Shown here piece after piece: positions 49,406 to 57,969 of a DNA stretch of 64,000 bases (the stretch's first letter is position 1; each line of letters begins with the position of its first letter). Source of the DNA: a virus; IMG/VR virus record IMGVR_UViG_3300010885_052266, positions 36,880-100,879 of that record, one strand, 5' to 3'. A model generated the notes under the pieces. It was not told the DNA's origin. It searched no databases and worked only from the letters and a program-made list of their open reading frames with translations. Made by a program: the position numbers and the translations under genes.

Positions 49406-52400
49406 TCGGCTGGCCCCGAGAAACGGGTCATGGCGCGCTGCACTGCATTCGGATCGTATCCGGTGAACCAGGAGTGCGCGGCCCGCCCGAGTTCGGCCCC
49501 GGCCCATGATCCCGCGACCCCGCCGGCAAAGGCGCCGACGCCCCCGGCAAACCCTCCGGCGATGCCCCCGATCGTGCTACCCACGATCTGCCCCCCGGTC
49601 TCCGCCGCCATTCGACCCAGGGAGAATTCTTCCTCGACGCGCTCCGGTACGGGCTTCCCCGCGACGCGATACGCGGCTCGGGCCGCCGCATCCCCGGCAA
49701 AGTTCCCAACCGCGCCGCCGACCGCTGCCGCGGCCAGTTTGACCCCGGCTGACACGATCTGCGCCGGCCCAGGGAGGAACCGCTCGGCGATCGACATGGC
49801 GGCCCCGGCAGGAAAACCCGCCGCGACCTTGCTCGCCAGTTTGTTCGCAACCCCCACAACGGCCTGCTTTCCCGCCAGGTGATGCGCGCCTTGTTCGGCC
49901 AGGCGCTCCCCCGCGATGGCCGATACCTCGGTCGTGACGATATCGGCCTTCTTTCCCGCTACCGCACCCAGGAATCGGCTCGCGATCTCCGACGCCGCCT
50001 CCATCCCGGCGTTGTATCCCAGTTCACCGGAAATCCGGACCGGGTGGAGGCTCCCCATCGGGGCAGCGGCGACGGGTTTCGGGGCAGCGGCGACGGGTTT
50101 CGGGCGAGCATGCCGGACCATAGCGGCCCGACCCGGCGTCTGTCGGCGCTGAGTGGGTTGCCGCGGCGCTCCGGCCGATCCGCCGCCCGCGGGCGCAAAC
50201 TCACCGCCCTCGGAACTGCCCGCGCCGTGGCGCTGGTGCTTGGTTGAGTCGAACGCCTTGATCAGATCGTCGATGTCGTCCAGCTTCTCGACGCGGGCGG
50301 CCCGCTTGAGCTTCCGCGCTTCCGCGTCCAGTGAGTCATACAGGGCCGCGTCGGTTTCCCAGTGGCCTTCCTTGATGTGGTCCGCCGCGTTTCGACGCGA
50401 CTCCTGGCTCGATCCGGCGAACGCGTTCAGCGCATTCGCCGCGACGGTGACCGAGTCCTGCAAGCCAAGGCCGTGGACGCGCCCGACATGGGACGCTAAG
50501 ACCTTCACGACGTTCTGCACGTCCCGGTTCGATCCGGGCCAGTTGTTCGTGAGGGACCGCCCGAACCGGTTCGCGTGCCCCGCTGTCAGGTTTTCGAACT
50601 CTTCGTCGTCCCAGTCCTTCGGCTGACTGGCCGACTTCCGGACATTGTCCCGCACGCTCGGCCCGGCATCACCTTGCCCCGGGTTGCCCTGGCGCTGCTC
50701 TCCGCCCTGGCTCTGGCCTGCGATCTTCTTGTGGATCCCGAGCATCGTCTCCGGGGACAAGCCTTTCTGCACACCAACGATGTGCGCGGCCCGGTGCAGG
50801 TTCGCCTTTTCCTCGCGGTTCGGGTTGAACCGCAGCGCGCGATCCATCTCTGACGTCAAAGCGCGAGCGATCGCGCCCCTGTCGTCGGTGTTGAAGTCGG
50901 CCGCGTTCGGGAAGATCGAGTGATGGTTTCGAGGGACCTCGTTGGCCTTGGCCCGATTGGTCAGCAGGACGTAGCGCTGCTGCGGGGTCAGGACCTGCGC
51001 CTCATTGGCGAACAGCGATTTCAGCGCATGGAAATATGTGCGCTGATCATCACCACCCTTCTTGTCCGGCGTGAGATACAGGTTCTCGATATGCTGGCGC
51101 ACGGGCTGGCTCGCGCCCTTCGCGTCGCTGCCCATCTTGAGGTAGGCGACCCGCACATCGCCGGCGCCTGGGATGTTCTCCCGCACGATCGCGCCGGCCT
51201 TGCCGATCTCCGACAGGGCGCTCTTGACCATGTCCTTCACGGCCTGCGGCAGATTGTGGAGATCGCCGGTATCGAGCGCGCCACCGCCGCCTCCGCCGCC
51301 TCCGCCGCCCTCGGGACGTTCCCAGCGCCCGTCGCGGAGCGCGCCCTTGACTTGCGACATCTTGCCGCCCGACACGATCGGCCTGACCTGACCGTTCGTG
51401 CTGTCCTGTCGCTCGCCGTAGACGACGATTCGCTCGCCCTTTTCGGTGGGGTGCGGCGCGGTCAGGGCGGAGAACGACGCGCCGGTCAGCGCATTGGTGT
51501 CGGTTTCGATACTCAGGCCACGCGGGAACGGAGCCGGGGTCTTGCCGTCCTCCGGGCCGAGCACTCTGTCCTTGCCCCAGTTGAAGAGGTCCTTTGCCCC
51601 ATCCCCCGCCAACCCGATCAAGCCGATATTGCGGGTGGTTTTGATCCACGACGGCGAGAATCCACCCTTGCCGTCGGGCGTGAAGAATAGTTCGTGCGCC
51701 AGATCGGTCGCACCCGCGCGCGCCAGAGCCGTCTTGTCCGCGGCAAACGCGGCAAGGCGCTGCATGGTCGGGCGTTGCAGGAAGTCCCGAGCCGCCCCGG
51801 TCATCTGGGCCGTGGCCTGGCGCAGATCCTGCCGGATGTCAGCCGCCAGGGACTCCGGCATCAGGCGGATGCGCGAGCCAGGGGCCGGGTTGTCGAGCGC
51901 GTTCTGGTAATCGGTCACCGCCGAAGCGCGCCGGGCCCGCGCCAGGGCCAGTTCGCCACTGACCTCGTCCCAGGATGCTGTGGCGGCCGAGACGCGAGAA
52001 TCCAGGTCGGCCCGGACCGTCGGATCGATGTTCCTGCCGCGCAGAGCCGCCCGGGCATCCCGTACGGTTTGCAGCTCGCGCTGGACCTGGGACGCCTTGC
52101 GCTGGAGGCCCCGCACCTCGCGATGCAGCGCGGCCACTTTGGCCGTGGCGGACTTTGCCCCGCGCGGAACGCCGTGGGCCTCGGACATAACGGCAAGCGC
52201 GCCGAGGTTTCGGTTGGCCCGCTCCGCGATCATCTGGGCCTGCTTGCCCCGCGTCTCGGCAACAGTGGCATCGAAGACCCGCGCCGCCTTGTCCCTGGCC
52301 TTGGCACTGATGTCGGAGATGATCACGGCCTGATCCATGGCGGACGCGGCCGGGATTTTCTTGCCGGTGATCGGCGATACGATCCCGGCGCCGGCATCCT

Positions 52401-54423
52401 TCAGCTTCAGCGCGGTGGTGGATGCCTTCGCGTTCAGTTCCGCTGCCTTGGCCGTGGCGACGGAAGCAGTCTCGACCGCGGCCTCGGCCGCGTGCACCGC
52501 TTCCAATCCGGTCGTCCTGGCCAGAATGGCCTTGGCACTGGTCTCGGCCGTCTGCGCTTCTCCCCACGCGGCGGCGGTCTGCGCAACCGTGTCTTCCGCC
52601 GTCTTGATCTTGCCGAAATGGGCCGTGATCTGATCGTCGACGCCGTTGACCCAACCGGATCGGCCCTCGAACCAGTGCAGCGCCGTGGTCTGCTGCTCCG
52701 GCGCCAGATCCTTGATGGCCTGCTTGAACTGCGCCGGGGTGGCCCGCTCCGCGAAGGCCTTGATCTCCGACGCGGCCCGCGTGTCCTTCAGGTTGCGCTG
52801 GGGGATGCCGGCCTTGATGTCGGCCACCGAGCGCCAGGTCTTGCCCGCCTTGTCCGGGACCTTGAATTCATCCCAGAACGCCGCGATCGATCCGATCTTT
52901 TCGTTCACCTCATCGGCGATGCGCCGCTTGTAGTGCAGGTCGGTCGATGCCCCGTAACGCTCCATGGCGTCCCTGGCCGCCTTGAACTGCGGGTTCTGCT
53001 GGACCGCCTCGTCCAGCACAGTGTCGCGGGTCGCCAACAGGCGCTTCACGCCCCCTTGGCCAAGCCGGGTGTTGGTCAGGGACAGGCGACGATCGAACGC
53101 GTCCTTGGCCTTGCGGGCCGCGCCCTGCACCAGCTTAGCGTTTCCGCCGCGCAGCATGGCATAGGTTCCGAGCGCCGCGGCCGCGCCGCCCAGCACCGCG
53201 CCGGCCACCGCGCCATTCCGCGCGTTCGCTGCCGACGAGAACTTTCCGTCCTCATCACGATAGGGGTTGCCGCGCTTACGCCCCACGAGTTCGCCAACGC
53301 CAAGGCCCGCGGCGGCGCCACCGGCACCCCCTGCCAGGGCGCCGCCGATCCCGGCGAGGCCGGCCAGGACGAGGCGCCCACCGCCGGACCACATGCCTGG
53401 AACGCGCGGCACAGCCTTGGCGAGATCATCGCCGGCCGCGACCTTCTGGATGCGGCGATAGGAGGTTGCGTCGATCGACTGGGCAAATGGTTCCGGGTCC
53501 AGGACCGATCCTTTCCACGTCCGCTTGATCACCAGCGCGGTGGGGATCGCCAGCGCGACCATCATGGCGCCACGGCGCACGGCTTGCGCCCGAGGCGTGG
53601 CACCGCCGGAAGCGGCTGCGTCGCCCAGGAAGCGAACCGACCGGCTCGCGGCCCCGGCGACAAAATCACCGGCTAGTGCCCCCGCCTTTCTGCCCAACTC
53701 GGCCCCGGCGAGGGTCGACGAGCGGGCGCTTGCTTCTCGCGCCGCGGCCCCGGCTCGGAGCTTTGTCGCGAATGCTCCTGCCGCCCTGCTGCGAGCCAGA
53801 CGAGCGACCAGATCAGCGCCGGCCGCGAGACCCGATGTCGCGGTCGTGGCGCCGCGTGCCGCAACCCCTACCCCGATCCCGGCGGCGAGCTTTCCGGTCT
53901 GACCTCCAGCCCAGCGCGCGGCGCGAGCCACCAGACCATTCTCCTTTCCTCTCGCGAGACTGGTCACCAGGCCAATAGCGGCGACGGCGGACGTGCCGTC
54001 CCGGATCGAGACGGCCGCTTCTCGGTATCGGGTCTCCGGGATGATCGCAGCCTGAAGCGCGGCGTAGCCGGCATTCTGCTCTGTCAGCTTCTCATGCTCG
54101 CGCTGGGTCTTGGGTAGCGCGACAGACAGAGATGGCGACGGCGCGGAAGCGGCCGATGCGCCTCCTCCACCCTTCGCCTGGAACTTCCCATCATCATCCC
54201 TGGGATGTTCGGCTTCGTCGAAACCGTCTCTGGCGGCCTTGGCGAGCAGATGACTGTCGATCTTGGCCATGGCCGTGACGCCTGGGGTCCTGCCCTGATG
54301 GGCGCTGGAATAGAGCTTGCGCAGCTCCTGCAGCTTGACCGGGGCGCTGGGGTGCGCCTGGTTGTGCTGGATGACGCGATTGCGCAGCTCGCCGATCAGG
54401 TTGGAGTCGAAATGCGGCCGCAT
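49402..54423 (-). CDS. 1673-residue internal virion protein, ejection candidate
   Basis: ATG 54423 is chosen because it overlaps the protease stop (TGATG). Residues 59-81 carry the head-protein tag, HLLAKAARDGFDEAEHPRDD then DGKF; further tag versions are YRDEDGKFSSAANARN (internal) and IKAFDSTKHQRHGAG (near the end). Large parts are Ala/Gly-rich with hydrophobic stretches, and the C-terminus has a long glycine zipper (GGQIVGSTIGGIAGGFAGGV). Such features suit a protein packaged in the head that inserts into the host membrane during DNA entry. No known enzyme domain was recognised. Confidence 0.6.
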   Translation of the reverse strand: MRPHFDSNLIGELRNRVIQHNQAHPSAPVKLQELRKLYSSAHQGRTPGVTAMAKIDSHLLAKAARDGFDEAEHPRDDDGKFQAKGGGGASAASAPSPSLSVALPKTQREHEKLTEQNAGYAALQAAIIPETRYREAAVSIRDGTSAVAAIGLVTSLARGKENGLVARAARWAGGQTGKLAAGIGVGVAARGATTATSGLAAGADLVARLARSRAAGAFATKLRAGAAAREASARSSTLAGAELGRKAGALAGDFVAGAASRSVRFLGDAAASGGATPRAQAVRRGAMMVALAIPTALVIKRTWKGSVLDPEPFAQSIDATSYRRIQKVAAGDDLAKAVPRVPGMWSGGGRLVLAGLAGIGGALAGGAGGAAAGLGVGELVGRKRGNPYRDEDGKFSSAANARNGAVAGAVLGGAAAALGTYAMLRGGNAKLVQGAARKAKDAFDRRLSLTNTRLGQGGVKRLLATRDTVLDEAVQQNPQFKAARDAMERYGASTDLHYKRRIADEVNEKIGSIAAFWDEFKVPDKAGKTWRSVADIKAGIPQRNLKDTRAASEIKAFAERATPAQFKQAIKDLAPEQQTTALHWFEGRSGWVNGVDDQITAHFGKIKTAEDTVAQTAAAWGEAQTAETSAKAILARTTGLEAVHAAEAAVETASVATAKAAELNAKASTTALKLKDAGAGIVSPITGKKIPAASAMDQAVIISDISAKARDKAARVFDATVAETRGKQAQMIAERANRNLGALAVMSEAHGVPRGAKSATAKVAALHREVRGLQRKASQVQRELQTVRDARAALRGRNIDPTVRADLDSRVSAATASWDEVSGELALARARRASAVTDYQNALDNPAPGSRIRLMPESLAADIRQDLRQATAQMTGAARDFLQRPTMQRLAAFAADKTALARAGATDLAHELFFTPDGKGGFSPSWIKTTRNIGLIGLAGDGAKDLFNWGKDRVLGPEDGKTPAPFPRGLSIETDTNALTGASFSALTAPHPTEKGERIVVYGERQDSTNGQVRPIVSGGKMSQVKGALRDGRWERPEGGGGGGGGGGALDTGDLHNLPQAVKDMVKSALSEIGKAGAIVRENIPGAGDVRVAYLKMGSDAKGASQPVRQHIENLYLTPDKKGGDDQRTYFHALKSLFANEAQVLTPQQRYVLLTNRAKANEVPRNHHSIFPNAADFNTDDRGAIARALTSEMDRALRFNPNREEKANLHRAAHIVGVQKGLSPETMLGIHKKIAGQSQGGEQRQGNPGQGDAGPSVRDNVRKSASQPKDWDDEEFENLTAGHANRFGRSLTNNWPGSNRDVQNVVKVLASHVGRVHGLGLQDSVTVAANALNAFAGSSQESRRNAADHIKEGHWETDAALYDSLDAEARKLKRAARVEKLDDIDDLIKAFDSTKHQRHGAGSSEGGEFAPAGGGSAGAPRQPTQRRQTPGRAAMVRHARPKPVAAAPKPVAAAPMGSLHPVRISGELGYNAGMEAASEIASRFLGAVAGKKADIVTTEVSAIAGERLAEQGAHHLAGKQAVVGVANKLASKVAAGFPAGAAMSIAERFLPGPAQIVSAGVKLAAAAVGGAVGNFAGDAAARAAYRVAGKPVPERVEEEFSLGRMAAETGGQIVGSTIGGIAGGFAGGVGAFAGGVAGSWAGAELGRAAHSWFTGYDPNAVQRAMTRFSGPAE

Positions 54424-55004
54424 CACGCAACCCTCGCTCGCCACAGGTCGGAGAATGTCTTCGCCGGGGGACGCCACAACTGGCCGAACGTGCGTGCTAC
54501 GCCGTGTAGTGGCAGACGTTCTGTCATGCCATCCGCCTTTACGAGTTCAGCGAAGCGCGCAGTCGGGATGCAAGGGTTATCGACCAGGGAGATTTCGGTG
54601 ATGCGGGGCGTGTATCGCCGCAGGTTGCCATCCTGCCAGGATTTCGCGTATCCGCCACCCATACTTACACCAGTATATACTCCCTCAAGGCACTTTCTCC
54701 ATTCGTTGTCGTCAACGATTTTCATGACGACATCGACGGCCTTCTCGTCGTCGTTGAAGGTGATTTCCGTCACCTTCCCCGCCGCCGTCTTTTGGTGCAT
54801 TACGCGGACATTTCCCTTCGACAGGCCGTTCGACATGGTCGCCATCTCGTCAGACCATTTTTGAAACGCGGGCTTCGCGGTTGCGTAGTCCATGATTTCT
54901 TGACTCTTGTCCGCCACTTCCTGTGCGGCTCGCGCAATGACCAGGCGCCGCTCCACGTCAATCTTGACCAGCGGGATACTGAGCATGGGCTGTTGGCTGT
55001 TCAT
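54423..55004 (-). CDS. Prohead protease, XkdF type
   Basis: 193 residues (MNSQQPMLSIPLVKIDVERR). It has the XkdF-like serine protease pattern: DYATAKPAFQKWSDEM, NDDEKAVDVVMKIVDDNEWR, LEGVYTGVSMGGGYAK with the likely active Ser, and RYTPRITEISLVDNPCIPTA. LVKADG at 154-159 just after the domain may be a self-cleavage site. Proteases of this type cut scaffold and capsid leaders during head maturation. It sits centrally among the tagged head proteins. Confidence 0.85.
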   Translation of the reverse strand: MNSQQPMLSIPLVKIDVERRLVIARAAQEVADKSQEIMDYATAKPAFQKWSDEMATMSNGLSKGNVRVMHQKTAAGKVTEITFNDDEKAVDVVMKIVDDNEWRKCLEGVYTGVSMGGGYAKSWQDGNLRRYTPRITEISLVDNPCIPTARFAELVKADGMTERLPLHGVARTFGQLWRPPAKTFSDLWRARVA

Positions 55005-55017
55005 ATCGTCTCTCCGG

Positions 55018-55659
55018 TCAGCCGATCAGACTTAGGCGCGAGATTGTGCGGGTCACCGGGTTGCTCTCGACGGCCCCGCTGTAGGCACGCGCTGCCCGTT
55101 CGCCACCCACGGCCCCAGCCACAGCGCCGAGGATGGCCCCGCCTCGCCCGGCGCGTCGGCCCAGCCGCGCACCAAGGGACGCACCCGCCGCCGCCCCGAG
55201 CACAGCCCCGGTCGCGCGGCGTTTGATGTCGAAGAGCCGCCCGACAAAGGACAGCCGGCGGGCCTTGGCCGGATCGGGGTCGGCGGCTTTGCGTAGTGCG
55301 AGCCTCGCCTGCGCCGCGTCCCGGAGCATCTTCTCCCCAGGGTGAACCGGGCGGGCGGCGGCGGGTGCCGTCCCCTGCTCCGCCGGTGGCTTTGCAGCGG
55401 GCGGCTTCTTCGCGGGTGGCGGAGCGTCGATCGTCGCTCGGGCGCGGGCCAGCCAATGCTCGGCGATGCGCTTGCGCAGCGGGTCGGGTCCGTCGGCCCA
55501 TTTCATCAGCACGGCCTCGGATGCCGGATCGGACCACTGCGTCGCGAGCCGCAGCACATCCTGGGAAATGTAGGCGAAACGGACCGCATCGGGCCCGTCC
55601 GCCAGCTTCATCAGGTCGAGGACAATCCCGTCCAGGGCTTGATCGTCAGGTCTCGCCAC
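55018..55659 (-). CDS. Glycine-zipper internal protein
   Basis: 213 residues from GTG 55659, which follows GAGGAGCGCACC. A helical N-terminal half (VLDLMKLADGPDAVRFAYIS) is followed by a Pro/Ala/Lys linker and a hydrophobic Gly/Ala zipper, GAVLGAAAGASLGARLG and GGAILGAVAGAVGGERAARA. Such zippers mark membrane-inserting proteins, so a role in DNA ejection is plausible. It lies between the MuF-domain protein and the protease. No family recognised. Confidence 0.6.
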   Translation of the reverse strand: MARPDDQALDGIVLDLMKLADGPDAVRFAYISQDVLRLATQWSDPASEAVLMKWADGPDPLRKRIAEHWLARARATIDAPPPAKKPPAAKPPAEQGTAPAAARPVHPGEKMLRDAAQARLALRKAADPDPAKARRLSFVGRLFDIKRRATGAVLGAAAGASLGARLGRRAGRGGAILGAVAGAVGGERAARAYSGAVESNPVTRTISRLSLIG

Positions 55660-55674
55660 GGTGCGCTCCTCGGC

Positions 55675-57969
55675 TCAGGGTGGCGCATCGGCCACCAGAC
55701 TGAAGCCGGACTGGGCAGCGGCGGTTCTCGGAACAAGGGCAATAGACATTGTGCAGCGGCAGCGCACAACTTGCCTGAGAGGCGCATCGGACTGGTGGGG
55801 CCACAGAATGCGGTCGCCGTTGGGCGCCACGAAGGGCGTGTAGAGACCGATCACCTGCTGACCGTGCAGCCCCACGTGATCCGGCCTGGTGCGGTCGTCG
55901 GTGGTCGTGGAGACCCACGTCTTGATGACCGTGAAGTCCATGTGCTCGTTCAGATAGTCCCGCACGGCATCGACGTGGCCATTGTTCGCGGCTCGTAACC
56001 CCTCGGTGCGTGCGATGGTGTTGGCCCGGAACGCGAGGTATCGGCGATGATAGGCGTCGACCATCTTGTTGATCTGGTCGTCGCCGAGCGGTGTGTCGGT
56101 GTCGATCGCGCGCGACACGGTGCGGTCGAACCGGGCGTCCCGCAGGGCGCGGCCCAGCGCATCGGGATCCAGCGCGGTCAGGGCGCGACGGTAGGAGACG
56201 ACATGGCCAGCCTGCACCGGGGTAAGCCCGATCGTCTGGCGCAGCAGGCGGGCCGTCACCTCGGTGGGCTGGCCCTGAAACGCGGCGTCCTGCAATACGG
56301 ACCGGATCGTCTGGAGCTGCTCGTCCGCCAGCGAGCCGGCCAGCTTGAGGCGATACTGGCGGGCGAAGGAGTTGACTCGCTCGCTGCCCGTGTCGAGCGA
56401 GACGCTGATCGTGCGGGGCGAGCCGTCGGCGCCCCGGGTCGCGACGGGCACCTCGACCCCCGCCCCGCCCCGCACCGCGGCATCCAATGGCCGGGTGGCC
56501 TGATCCAGGTCGGTCAGCAGCGTGGTGTGCAGGGCCGCGCTACGCTGAAGCAGACGATCGATCGGCAGCCGGGTCCAAGAGCCGAACATCTCGGCGATGT
56601 TCTGCGCCAGGCTGTTCTCAGCCCGTCTACCCGCGCGATACACGGCGTCGGCCGGATCGGGTGGGGGATCGTCGGCGGCCTTGGCAAGCGGTGGATTGGA
56701 GTGTTGCTCCAAGCGGGCCTTCCTGCGGTTCGCGACGAGGCGGTTGATTGCCGCGATGCCACCAGCCGCAACACCCGCGCCGGCGACAGCACCGGCACCG
56801 ATCAGCGCGATTCGCCGGTTGCCGCGCAGCATGGCGAGTGTCCGCAGGGCCGGGCGGACCGTCCAGCGCGCCACGGCATGCTCGCCGATCACGCGGTCCG
56901 AGGCGCGGGGCAGCTCGCGTTCGAGCCATGCCTGCAGCCTACCCGCCATCGGCGCCATTGCCGGCGCTTCTGGGGTTCCTCCCGTGGCGATGGCATGAGC
57001 CACTTCCCGCTGCGCTGACCGCCGGCTCGGCGATTTCGCTTGCCCCAGGTCGAGCGCCCCGAACCGGCGGTCCTGCAAATCGTCAAGCAGATTGCTCCGG
57101 AGCCGGCGCCGTTGCACGACGGTCGGGTTCCCGTCGATTACCACCTCATGCGCGGGATGATGCCGGTCAACATTCCGCACAACCTGCTCGATCATCGTCT
57201 GCCGAACCTGCGGCACCGGCAGGCCGAACTGTCTCATGATGCCACGCAGATGCCGACGAGGCGCTAGCCTGGCGATGTCCTCCACGTCCTTGATGGACGT
57301 AATGCCATGCTCGGCGAATTCGTCCGGGGCTTCGGCGATCATGTCGATAACGTGCTGCGGATTTCTCCACTCCACGATGGTCGGTCCCCGCACATGTCGC
57401 ACGTATTCCGGGACATGGGCGATGTGGACTTGCGCCTCGCGCATCTCAACGCGTGGCGCTCTGCCATTCTCGCGTAGGTCGGTGATCCGTTCCTCCAGAC
57501 CAGTGACCCTGTCTCGGAGGCGGCGCTCGCCCGCGGCATCGCTGCTGGCCCAGACCGGTTCACCACTCTCGGGATCCCAGAACCGCTCGGCTTTCGCGGC
57601 GATGTGTTGCCGAAGCTCGTATCCGGCCCGGTTGGCCCTGCTCCTCAGCGTGCGCAGCGCCGTAGGGATGAACTCGGCATTCCGCGGCGAACTGCTCAGC
57701 CCCCGCGCGATGCTCGCTTCCGCCGCGGCGTGACGGGCCTGACGAGCCCGGTTCTTGGCGCGCACTTCGCGGACTCGCGCCACCGCGGCTCGGACGTCCT
57801 GACTGGCAGCGGCCCGGATCGTGCGGACGCGGGACGCCGCGACAGCGCCGCCAGCAACACCAGCAGATGCCACCAGGGCTGAGGCACCAGCGGCTCCGGC
57901 GGCGGTCCAGCGCCCGTCCTCGTCCCGCGGCTGGGTCTGGTCATAGTCCTTGGCGAGGTCAAGCGGCAC
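55675..57969 (-). CDS. Polyvalent head protein with C-terminal MuF (SPP1 gp7-like) domain
   Basis: 764 residues from GTG 57969, overlapping the upstream stop by 11 bases. The N-terminus is MPLDLAKDYDQTQPRDEDGR, the head-protein tag. Ala-rich hydrophobic parts and a long helical middle follow. The MuF domain (about 600-745) shows RYLAFRANTIARTEGLRAAN, DDRTRPDHVGLHGQQVIGLY and a CRC end (RQVVRCRCTMSIA). MuF proteins sit inside the head near the portal, and some carry toxins or enzymes injected with DNA. An unassigned 400-residue middle region could hold an effector. Confidence 0.85.
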   Translation of the reverse strand: MPLDLAKDYDQTQPRDEDGRWTAAGAAGASALVASAGVAGGAVAASRVRTIRAAASQDVRAAVARVREVRAKNRARQARHAAAEASIARGLSSSPRNAEFIPTALRTLRSRANRAGYELRQHIAAKAERFWDPESGEPVWASSDAAGERRLRDRVTGLEERITDLRENGRAPRVEMREAQVHIAHVPEYVRHVRGPTIVEWRNPQHVIDMIAEAPDEFAEHGITSIKDVEDIARLAPRRHLRGIMRQFGLPVPQVRQTMIEQVVRNVDRHHPAHEVVIDGNPTVVQRRRLRSNLLDDLQDRRFGALDLGQAKSPSRRSAQREVAHAIATGGTPEAPAMAPMAGRLQAWLERELPRASDRVIGEHAVARWTVRPALRTLAMLRGNRRIALIGAGAVAGAGVAAGGIAAINRLVANRRKARLEQHSNPPLAKAADDPPPDPADAVYRAGRRAENSLAQNIAEMFGSWTRLPIDRLLQRSAALHTTLLTDLDQATRPLDAAVRGGAGVEVPVATRGADGSPRTISVSLDTGSERVNSFARQYRLKLAGSLADEQLQTIRSVLQDAAFQGQPTEVTARLLRQTIGLTPVQAGHVVSYRRALTALDPDALGRALRDARFDRTVSRAIDTDTPLGDDQINKMVDAYHRRYLAFRANTIARTEGLRAANNGHVDAVRDYLNEHMDFTVIKTWVSTTTDDRTRPDHVGLHGQQVIGLYTPFVAPNGDRILWPHQSDAPLRQVVRCRCTMSIALVPRTAAAQSGFSLVADAPP

